Source: Azorinus chamasolen (lineage: Eukaryota; Mollusca; Bivalvia; Cardiida; Solecurtidae). Taken from it: DNA of 64,000 nt. The notes under the pieces are model-generated. The model did not search any database. It saw only the letters and a list, made by a program, of their open reading frames with translations, and was not told the DNA's origin. Below, piece after piece: positions 55,230 through 64,000 of the stretch. The first letter of the stretch is position 1. The number at the start of each line of letters is the position of its first letter. The translations under genes and the position numbers were made by a program. Where the stretch lies: assembly GCA_963576725.1 (NCBI GenBank), contig OY755241.1:28522853-28586852 (forward strand). Reading direction: 5' to 3'.

Positions 55230-58200
55230 GTCCGGAGGTGTGGGACTTATAGTCGAGTATACTGATGCTTAGTGCTTATCGTGAGACTTTTTTCATGAGC
55301 TTTACAAATTTGCTCGTGTTTCTAAGCATATATGCGGGAGCGTCTGATAACAGGTGTTTCAATGAGACATGTCGTGATACATTTCGAGTACTCAAGTTCA
55401 GGAGAGTGTGCCTTTCTTCTTGAAAAAAGTTACATTCAAGTAAGTAATGTTTTTCAGATCCAAAAAAGCGGACAGACTCTATCCTGGAAAGGTGTTCCGT
55501 CATAACGCCCAGTCTCGACTGGAAGGAGGTGATTTGCGGTACGGAACTTAAAGAGATTCAGGTAATCTTGACTGTCAAGCTGTTTGAAATAATTTTCGAG
55601 ATCTAAGTTTTGTTTAAAGCTATTGTAAATTCAGCCTTTGTGCGACTGTTGGAGACTATTGTGCCAATTTTGTTTGAATTGATCAATTAAAGTTTGTTTA
55701 ATATTGAGGTGTATATTTTTAAGGTTGATTACAAACTGGTTCATCCATATATCTGGTCGCCCTACAGAGCACAGTATATTTTTAATTTTGTTTAGCCATT
55801 TGAAATCATCACGAGGTTGGTTTATCATATAAGTATACAATTGATATGCTAGTTTTTGTTCTTTTCCCGATATTAATCTTGCCCAGTAAGAGATCATGCG
55901 ACTCTGGATAATAATTGAGATAGAATATCTGCCTAGTTCTCCGTAAAGGAATGCCAAAGCTGTGGATTTTCTGGCTTTCGTTATTTTTCTGAGGAAATCA
56001 GTATGGACCTTTTCTAAAATATCTATATTTTCATAGCCGAATATTTCTGAACCGTATGTGAGTATAGGAGTAATGGTGTGGTCGAATAGTTTAATTGTTA
56101 AATCTACTGGCAGGTTTGCATTTTTAGCTCTTGTGTATAAAAGATTCAGGGCTTTTCTGGCTTGTTGTGCGACATGTTTTCGTGCATTTAAAAAAGAGCC
56201 GTTGCTTGAGAATGTAACTCCTAAGTAGTGATATTGACTGGTGATTTCTAAAGGCTGGTCTCCTAGATTAAAGTTAAAATTTCTCGTTTACCTTGCTCCA
56301 AAATCAACAACTTTTTTGTTTGTATTTACTTTAAGGTGCCAGGAGGTACAGTAATCGTGGAATATATCCAGACAGTTTTTGAGGTCGTTTGGCGAATCTG
56401 GGAGGAGTATGGTGTCGTCCGCATAGAGTAATATGAGTAGTTTAAGCCTTTGAAATCCGATGATGGGATCATTGAACTCTAGTCCTACGGCACCATTAGC
56501 AAAGAGGTAGGATTGGAGATCATTTAAAAAAAGGGTGAACAATATGGGGGATAAATTTTCTCCTTGTCGTACTCCGATTTCGGAGAGAAAGGTTGTAGAT
56601 AGCGATCCGCCATGGAAAATACATTATTTTATATTTTTATACATGTTTTGAATCAGTTTGAAAAATTTACCATTTACTGTATTTTGAAGAAGTTTGTACC
56701 ATAATCCGGTTGTCCATACTTTATCAAACGCTTGGGAGAAATCAATAAATGCACAATATAAGTTCTGTTTACGTTTCTTTAGAATGTCGATCAATGAGTG
56801 GAGTGAAAAGATGCGGTCAGAGCAAGAGTAACCTTGTCTGAAGCCTGCTTGGTTTTTCTTCGATAATATTATAGGTTTCGAGAAAAAGCGCCAACCGACA
56901 GCGGTGAAGAGTTTTCCTATGCAACTCAAAATAGTTATTGGGCGATAGCTATTTGTATCATTGCGATCCCCTTTATTTTTGTAAATGGGAATTATTGCCC
57001 CTTCTAACCAGGATTGAGGCATATGACCCGTGTTCAATACTTAGTTAAATTACTGGCAGTAGAATGGCATCGAAATTTCTTTACTAGCTTTTATGTACTC
57101 GTTTAGTATGTTATCGTGATGGCTCGGTGACTTTCCATTGTGTAATTTGTTTATACAATACAAAATTTCAGAATCGGTCATAGGGGAATTTAAGCACTCA
57201 TTTGTCTCTTTGGGGTCTGTGTCTACATTTAGTCTGTCATCATCTATAGTATTTCGGTTTATTTCCTTAAAGTGATCGTAAAATTCTTCAAGGGAAGGTG
57301 AGGGTTCATTTGTGTTCTTGTGTTTTAGATTATTTAGGAATTTCCAATGCTGTTTTGGACTTCTATCATTCAAATTTCTCAGTTTTGCTTGAGTTGCTGT
57401 CTGATACTATTTTATGAGCATGTCCATTGTTCTTTTATACTGTTTACTTGCATTCTGTAGTCTCAATTTGTTATCTGCATTTGGTGATATTTTGTAATTT
57501 TGACTTGCGTCATGGTAATTTTTTCTGGCCTTTTGGCATTTAGGCCTAAACCAACGTTTGCGTGCATATTGAGCGTTAGATGGATACGTGTTATATTGCT
57601 GGGGAGATGCAATTTGTGCAGCATTATAGAGTAATGATGAGAAGTTTTCAGTTACATGATCAATAGATTCAGTGGAATGTGGATTTTCCTTCAAATGATC
57701 AGTAAGGTAATTTATGCTGTCCGTCTCTATATGGTTAAAAAATGTGTGTGCTATTTCCGGTTTCCATCTAAGCTTCGCTGGTCTATCAACATGCTCACAA
57801 GTTTTTTGCTGGGTGTTAAATTCTGGCACTTTGATTCCAATGTGCACTGCATTATGACCATCAGAGAACAGTGAATCAGCCTGTATAATTACGAACTTAG
57901 AAATGTATTTGAAAGAGTCTACGGTTGCAATTGCATAATCAATAACTGATTTTTCTCTGAAAGTGTGAATTCCAATGTTTTTATATTTGTGCAGACGACC
58001 ATTAGCGATAAAAAGGTTATTATTTCTGCATATTTCAATCAATCTCATACCATTAATATTTGATCTTTTGTCGCAGGAACACCTTTCCAGTGGAATGCCT
58101 AAGAGTTCGAGAATGGTATGTCTGTCTAGACAGGCTTGGGAGTCTGTGTCAATGCCAAAGACTGACGACAAGTGCGTATCTGAGGGGATATAATCGCCGT
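55230..58200 (-). pseudogene. LINE ORF2: apurinic-type endonuclease and reverse transcriptase, decayed
   Basis: High to low coordinate: C-terminal half of an APE-type nuclease (NGRLHKYK, SVIDYAI, SDGHNAV; 57,830-58,060). RT follows: SYRPITILSCIGKLF, AGFRQGYSCSDRIF, FIDFSQAFDKVW (motif A, ~56,720), GVRQGENLSP (~56,580), LLYADDTILL (motif C, ~56,420). Then the thumb region and a terminal IESVRFFGSEKHYLLEC (~55,440-55,490). The frame from 58,171 to 55,631 is one frame broken by TAA/TAG at ~57,407, 57,050, 56,624 and 56,288. A shift precedes 55,503. The first half of the nuclease is missing. A Jockey/CR1/I-like clade is likely; exact clade unknown. Confidence 0.85.
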
Positions 58201-58233
58201 TCTTCCAGATATCGGACTTTGTCCCCGGAATTC

Positions 58234-59266
58234 CTAACTACCGAAGGTATGCGGCTGAGAAACAGGATCGTCGACATTAGATGTGTTCCATGGCCGTATC
58301 AGGGACGGCTCTACAGTGTTCGAGCGTTGGGTGACCCGCCTTGCTGTGCGCCGTTCCCTACTCAGAGCACGGCCACGTGCTTCATGTTGTCGCACCGGCG
58401 ACCTTGACCTGCGCCTTGGAAGCCGATTCGTTGGGGATGTGTGCTGCTTACTGTGTAGTTCACGGTCGGATAATCCGCTACTGACCGTAGCCGAGCCATT
58501 TTGTGCACGTGCGATTGTCTTTGCGAATATATTTGAACTGAGACCAAAGCTCCTTTCTGGCAGAAGGGATTGGCTTGGGATAATCACGATTGATGCTAAA
58601 ACTAGTTCCCTTTAACAGCTTATCCTTTGACACAATCGGATCAGTGGCTCTCGTATCGAGGAAATTAGCGATAATAGGCCTGTGTTTGTTCCTTGGGAAG
58701 CGACCCAAAAGATGGATCCTCGGTATAGGGGCACGGATCAATCTGCAAATTGTCTTTTAAAAACTGCGAAATTATTACAGAACAATTCTCATTCAAGTTT
58801 GCAGGGAACCCTCCGAATATAAGGTTGTTACGGCGACTACGCGCTTCTAGGATGAGCGTTCTGTATTCCAGCAGTTCTATGCGTGCCGAGTGGTTGTCGA
58901 CCTTGACCTCTATATCGTCCAGCTTTGTATGAATGGCTAAACATTTGTCAACTTTCCGTTCCACTCCGTTAATCTCATAGAACAATGCTTAAAGTTTATC
59001 ATTAACGGAGAGATTTTGAAATTCTGAAGTATCTGGAGTATCTGGAGATAGAGCAGAGGCACCGCTTCCTGTGCTCCATCGTGCTCTCTTTCTCTCCTGG
59101 GACCGGACCCAATCTCTGGTGTCACATTCCTGGGGGGGGGGGTATAAACAGCGCCGCCATTTTGACCGCTAGTGACGTTAGCTTCAGTATTACGGGTTTC
59201 AATTTGCGAGTTCAGAGAGGTAGATACCTGTGTTTCGCTGACGGCAGAAGGTGAATGCATGTCCAT
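58234..59266 (-). pseudogene. LINE ORF1 remnant
   Basis: Frames at 58,665-58,985 and 58,478-58,741 carry a short coiled-coil-like stretch (DDIEVKVDNHSARIELLEYR), RNNLIFGGFP, and RIHLLGRF with KHRPIIANF. This is the RRM-type pattern seen in L1-like ORF1 proteins (RNA-binding chaperone). The N-terminal part (58,937-59,266) is Ser/Thr/Pro-rich and shifted. An Arg/Ser-rich tail follows at 58,234-58,587. The join to ORF2 lacks the nuclease start, so an internal deletion lies near 58,200. Confidence 0.65.
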
Positions 59267-59404
59267 AGAGTCTGTTTCTACACTATTTCCACGTTTTCAC
59301 ACTATCAGCCTGTTGTTTTTATGAATTCAATTAAATTTTCTGAGAGCCCAAAAACCACGTCTTCTTTCAAACAAAACCGGAACCGGAACCGGAACCGAAT
59401 ATCC

Positions 59405-59545
59405 GACTGTTTGATACAGTCCTGCTATCTGTTTTTGTAACATACCTGACAGTTAGGCGCATTTTTACAACTGTTTTTGAACATACTTGTCATTTTGACG
59501 CAGTCCTGCTGTCTGTTTTGTAACATACCTAAAAGTTTGATGCAA
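59405..59545. repeat. 47-bp array resumes
   Basis: CTGTTTGATACAGTCCTGCT, ATCTGTTTTTGTAACATACC, then two diverged units. Same unit as 51,430-51,930 and 52,820-53,170, which places the intervening DNA as an insertion into one array. Confidence 0.8.
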
Positions 59546-60504
59546 CCCCCATTGTTACACAGGTTGTCTCCGCAGCACGCATTGCAGGCAGTCATGGTGG
59601 AGCGCTTACCAACTCCATTAAACCGTTCACGGAAGAGAAGTGTCTGCTTGGTAGATTCTACACATGCCTGAGTAGAGAAAAACATTCGACTCTTGTAAGA
59701 CTATCCTTACCAATTAATGTTCTGATGTTCTGGTCAAGAATTCGGGGGATGGGTATAATGTAATGCACCTCAAGAAAAATATTTTGCAATGTTTTTCAAT
59801 ACCAACACATGGATTCTAATTATATACATGTATGAAAACGTGACACCTATATGTTAGCTCAGTATTGTCTACGTTATTTGCAAATGCGTAGAAAGACGTA
59901 TTTATTGAGTGAATGGATAACAGCAGTTGATCTGCATCCCGTGTCTTCTGTAAAATGTACCTTGCTCAAAGATTCCGCTCGATAAAAATACCTTCATGTT
60001 TTAACGGACCGAAATGGATATTTTCGCCTTTAAAATAATATGTTAAATGAAATGCAATGGTTCAAGTGTGTGATTTAAGAAAAGGACACACAGTGTATCC
60101 AGAAAAAACAAGTAATGGGAGCATTGAAAAACATGCCATAGTCCCCTTCCGGCTAAATTCTTCCCTACCAGCTAAATCAAACTGCGACAAAAAGGTCCGG
60201 AAAACCGAAATATAACTGACTCGGAGAACCGAAGTGTGACTGACTGATTGGTTGATTAACTAACTGACTGACTGACAGACTGACTGACTGGGTCCAAACC
60301 CATAGTCGCCTTCGGCGTTGCCGGTAGGGAACTAACAAGTACAATGCTACGAGGTGCATGCTGCAATATGTTGCCCTGCAGGTCTATATTTAAATCGACA
60401 GTATACAGTTGAGTTTTAGTGTAAATTTAAATTCTGCACTGACTGAAATACGACTCGTGTTATTTGGTCTGACTTCAGATGCACCCAGTGGTATCCAGTG
60501 TGGT
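59546..60504. other. No recognised feature
   Basis: A TGACTGACTGAC microsatellite at 60,235-60,290; frames crossing it are artefacts. A Cys-rich minus frame at 59,565-59,685 is short and without support. Confidence 0.35.
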
Positions 60505-60509
60505 GGTTA

Positions 60510-60720
60510 ACCCTTTCGCTGCCAATGCCGGATCTCTGATTACCTATGCAAACAGTTTGGATCCAGATGAGACGCCGAGTAACTCGGCGTCTCATCAGGA
60601 TCCAACTGTTTGTTACTGTTACTATGTTTTTGAAACAAAAATGAAGAAAATCAAAATAATGAAAATTTGTAGCAGACGACAAAGTTAGCAGACGACAGAG
60701 TTTTGCAGCGAAAGGGTTAA
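60510..60720 (+). mobile_element. MITE family B, intact
   Basis: TTAACCCTTTCGCTGCCAAT ... TTGCAGCGAAAGGGTTAA. Core GATGAGACGCCGAGTAACTC with GGCGTCTCATC is a perfect palindrome between CAGTTTGGATCC arms. Confidence 0.85.
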
Positions 60721-61080
60721 GATGGTATTACTCCGTGAACATATATACCAATGCCGCAAAATAACTTACAAACTTGTTATACCAACATTTCCAAGAATCG
60801 GGGCATGGTTTTACATGTATGAATTTTCAACAAGTGGAGTGCATTTCATATGACAATAATGCTACAAATTAAAAGCTAGGTTTATGACTGAACTCGTATA
60901 TATATAAAACTCTTAGACTCCTTTGAATAATAATAATAATGTATAAAACTGGTGCATTTCTAGAGATACTAAAATTGATTTTCTAGCACATTATGCAGAC
61001 AAAATATGATATTTAACGTTTGAATATCGTATGTATTCGACCGTCATTGAATCGTGCATTAATATGATATTTGTATATGA

Positions 61081-61312
61081 TGTATCTCCCTACTAAACGT
61101 ACCCAACCTAATACACGCCCCTTACATTCCCATTGTGACCCCCCCCCCCCTCCCGGGTATTTGACCGCCCAATTGGTCTATGTATCAATGTGTATCTCCC
61201 TCCCCTTATAAACGTACCCAACCTAATACACTCCCCATTGTGACAGCTCTCGGGTGTTTGGCCGCCATTGGTCTATGTATCAACGTGTATCTCCCTACCC
61301 TGATAAACAAAC
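61081..61312. repeat. ~120-bp tandem duplication
   Basis: TGTATCTCCCT, AAACGTACCCAACCTAATAC and TTGGTCTATGTATCAA occur twice, spaced about 115-120 bases. The first copy has a run of C (61,138-61,151). Confidence 0.75.
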
Positions 61313-61370
61313 ATACTTCTTGGGGAAATTAAATATCAATAAAACAACTAAAATTCTATATAAAAACCAT

Positions 61371-61582
61371 TAACCCTTTCGCTGCCAATGCCGGCTCTGT
61401 GATTACCTATGCAAACAGTTTGGATCCAGATGAGACGCCGAGTAACTCGGCGTCTCATCAGGATCCAAACTGTTTGTTACTGTTACTATGTTTTGAAACA
61501 AAAATGAAGAAAATAAAAAAAATGAAAAATTTATAGCAGACGACAAAGTCAGCAGACGACAGAATTAGGCAGCGAAAGGGTT
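61371..61582 (+). mobile_element. MITE family B, intact
   Basis: TTAACCCTTTCGCTGCCAAT ... GGCAGCGAAAGGGTTAA. Nearly identical to 60,510-60,720, 650 bp away; recent activity or local duplication. Confidence 0.85.
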
Positions 61583-61784
61583 AATAACGAAAGAACATTT
61601 GAATAGTCATTTCTCTGTTTTGATAGACATTGTCAACTCATATAGAAATAAGGTGCATATGTAACTACATCCGCTTTGTTAAAACTTTTAAAACTCTATA
61701 GACCGAATATCAAAGTGCTTGGATACTGTTTAAATATAGATCGAGTATAGTGTCAAAAAACACTGTTAAAAGTAAATGTATGGA

Positions 61785-62000
61785 TAAAACCTTTCCTCCA
61801 TATAAACATGTTTTCACGCATTTGCAAATAGAGGAGACCAATATATAGGATCAGGGTCTGCTCTGTTTGCTAATCGAATTTGAATTATATGCTTCGTTAC
61901 TTCTTAAAATTGCTATAATGTTCCATCTTACATATTTCGCTGTAACTATTTTTAAATGAATTTGGAATAAACATAGACAAGGGAAAGGGTTACTTTGTTA
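61785..62000. mobile_element. MITE family C-like copy
   Basis: AAACCTTTCCTCCATATAAA ... AGGGAAAGGGTTA, core reduced to ATATAGGATCAGGGTCTG. Confidence 0.55.
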
Positions 62001-62834
62001 TTCTCTCATGTGAGTAATTCTCTCAATATCATCAGTTATATAAAGAAAAATGAAACAGACGAGAATTTGCGCTTACGGAAACTGTCATTGCCGAGTAGAC
62101 AAAGGGTTCATACTATGCAGTGGTCCGCTATCGTTAATTAATGGGTGAGTTTGATTAATTACTCATTTGTAAACTTTAAATACCTTATTTTGAGGTCATG
62201 TGACTTGTTTGTTTGCCCATGAGTACGTGTTGACAAGTTCGAGAAGCGAGTAACGTGAGTATCACGAGAACAACGGCTTCACAATTGTTTGTAATTAATG
62301 ATTGGCAGTATAACTGATAGAGATAATAATTAAATTCATTCATTTTAAGTAGTTTTTTTGCATTACATTTATACAGGATTTGTACATCTGAAAGACACAT
62401 CATTCATCCTCTGATATAACACTTTATTTTTCTTGTTTGATATTTGAACATAAATATTTATTATATGTTAATAAATTCGACGCTCAAATCACTAACCACC
62501 GCCGAAACAATATTGTGTTTCTTATCAAATTCGATAGGTAGCGAAACGTACAGGTAGCGAACTGGTCAGGGTAGCGAGATGACTTCCCGTTGGGTAGCGA
62601 AATGACTGTAGCGAAAAGGTTAGGGTAGCGAAACGTCCGGCAGCCTACGACACCGCTGCATGCAAAGGGAAGTCAGGTTGCAAATAACATTTCATTTGTG
62701 TGCTTCAAGTGTTGCTGTGCACTATCATATGTCAGTTTCGAATTTCCTGTCTGACTTCTTTTCTATTTAACCTTACATCTCTCCTGTTTCATGGTGTGGT
62801 AAACATCGCGCTAAGCCTACATTCCATGCATACC
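62000..62834. other. Unassigned, with a cluster of GTAGCGAA words
   Basis: At 62,535-62,635 the word GTAGCGAA/G occurs seven times at irregular spacing (AGGTAGCGAAACG, GGGTAGCGAGATG). No ORF or known family. Confidence 0.4.
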
Positions 62835-63200
62835 GTAAAACCTTTCTAAACCGAACGTTAAATACGGACGTTTTGAAGCAAAGTGGCGAAAATATCACGA
62901 CGCCAATTATTCCCAAAGTACAGTAGTATAAATATCGGTCTTAGAGACAGGGCAACCATCTGCCTAAAAGTACCTAAATTCTTCTCAAATAGAATTCCGG
63001 TTTAGAAGGGTTATAGTACGTCTTTCTATGACTTTGCAAACGAGGTAGACACAGACTCTTACAGGAGTCGACTGGTCAGGGTCTGTATCATTTGCATATA
63101 ATATAATACAGATCTAAATCTAAATATCTGTCAAGGCCAAACTATCCAGTGTTCTTATGAATCTTATTAATATTTACGACCTACTTATTTCTTTCATATC
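62835..63200. mobile_element. MITE H-like copy followed by MITE C
   Basis: H-like ends GTAAAACCTTTCTAAACCGA and CGGTTTAGAAGGGTTATA at 62,835-63,015. C remnant with ACTTTGCAAACGAGGTAGAC and CTTACAGGAGTCGACTGGTC at 63,020-63,200. Confidence 0.6.
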
Positions 63201-63459
63201 ATTGATTGTGTTATACCAGTAAAGGTGTGGTTTATCAAATCGATAATCGAATATAATCGAATAATAAAAGTCACCTACGTGTTTATTTTGGCATCCGAAG
63301 CTATATTGATGCCTTGCATATATTCCAGATGTTACGACTTGTGTGGTTACTCCGCAAATCTAAAAGTAAGAAAACAAGTACCGGTTTCATCTCTGTCACG
63401 TGAGTCACTGCGCTTTTTGGTAATATAAACATGTAGTGATTATTGAGGTTTCCGGTTGT

Positions 63460-63890
63460 TTCTGTGAGTTGGGTGTCCTATTAATTAACCCTTCGCTTGC
63501 TATTCGCGTCAATATACCTGCCTGTAAATAGTGACGACCCAGATGAGACATCTCCTGCAGTTGATTGTGCAACCAGTGCACCCAACAGCAGTGATTGCAC
63601 AGCGAACTACTTGTACACAGTGAAGATATATGTAATTATACAACAGGGCATGTAAATTCAGCAAGAGAAGGGTTAATGGGGATTTCCTTTCTTCACCAAT
63701 CTATGTGTGTTTACTACTCTTAGGCTCAGAATTGGGTGTCCTATTATTGGGGATTTCCTTTCTTCACCAATCTATGTGTGTTTACTTCTTTTAGAGAGGC
63801 TCAGAATTGGGTGTCCGATTAATGGGGATTTCCTTTCTTCACCAATCTATATGTGTTTACTTCTCTTCGAGAGGCTCAGATAAGATGTGT
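63460..63890. repeat. ~75-bp tandem repeat, three units
   Basis: GGGGATTTCCTTTCTTCACC + AATCTATGTGTGTTTACT + GGCTCAGAATTGGGTGTCC, three times; the first unit is split by the MITE above. Confidence 0.8.
63487..63677 (+). mobile_element. MITE family D inserted into a tandem repeat
   Basis: TTAACCCTTCGCTTGCTATT ... CAGCAAGAGAAGGGTTAA, with the right half of the core palindrome deleted. Left neighbour GGGTGTCCTATTAA and right neighbour TGGGGATTTCC are the two parts of the repeat unit that continues at 63,678. The empty unit at 63,818-63,836 (TGTCCGATTAATGGGG) shows the target was TTAA. Confidence 0.85.
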
Positions 63891-63904
63891 AAAGTAAAAC
63901 AGTT

Positions 63905-64000
63905 TTCAAGAATATCTCTTTTATTTCTCCACAAAACCCTATGTTATGACTATACTTTAAGGTCTTTTTAAGGGTTTGGTTGAGAAATAATCGGAGCTTT
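63905..64000. mobile_element. MITE family G, running to the window edge
   Basis: TTATTTCTCCACAAAACCCT and AGGGTTTGGTTGAGAAATAA arms around ATGACTATACTTTAAGG. Confidence 0.6.

Noticed and set aside
55276..58171. Stops in the LINE ORF2 as possible recoding, by analogy with the Naiad
   Set aside because: The breaks are TAA/TAG plus a frameshift, not UGA, and are not at Cys sites; ordinary decay explains them.
57656..58615. Plus-strand frames antisense to the LINE
   Set aside because: Shadows of the minus-strand ORF1/ORF2; no independent features.

Overview
The window is AT-rich animal DNA with almost no single-copy coding sequence. Its composition points to a mollusc, most likely a heterodont bivalve (clam). 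The grounds are hundreds of bases of palindromic TTAA-flanked MITEs, tandem repeats of 34-61 bp, a tRNA-derived SINE head, a cysteine-rich ectodomain gene of the kind expanded in bivalves, and Penelope-like retroelements of the Naiad type. The species is an inference; no marker gene fixes it.

Layout. 1-4.5 kb: MITEs and tandem repeats. 4.6-10.6 kb (minus): two exons of a secreted or membrane Cys-rich protein that looks like the ectodomain of a Methuselah/adhesion-like GPCR; the 7TM part would lie beyond the left edge. 11.3-13.4 kb: a 61-bp satellite that grew inside one MITE. 13.5-16.5 kb: more MITEs. 17.0-26.5 kb: a nested, partly inverted cluster of Naiad elements. At its heart is a structurally complete copy (19,988-24,560) with identical-looking 386-bp pseudo-LTRs. 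Its 1,063-codon ORF is interrupted only by four in-frame TGA codons. 26.7-28.3 kb: remnant of a DIRS-type gag/RT. 31.7-40.0 kb: a second-subfamily Naiad split by a ~5-kb TTAA/TIR DNA element, which itself carries a 5'-truncated Naiad of the first subfamily. 41-51 kb: MITEs and diverged satellites. 51.4-59.5 kb: a 47-bp tandem array, apparently split by a decayed LINE with ORF1 and endonuclease/RT remnants on the minus strand. 59.5-64 kb: MITEs.

Main result. The complete Naiad has the permuted order GIY-YIG endonuclease, CxC linker, reverse transcriptase. All four in-frame UGA codons lie where this family normally has cysteine: near the first endonuclease strand, the CCHH finger, the CxC linker, and the start of the RT. 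Four copies from two diverged subfamilies share the RT-side UGA, and a second-subfamily copy has TGT (Cys) at the position of the first UGA. A stem-loop with SECIS-like spacing overlaps the stop codon. The element is best read as a selenoprotein-encoding retrotransposon. As I recall, Naiads with several selenocysteines have been reported from clams and spiders, so the class is known; this copy and its SECIS candidate are what deserve checking.
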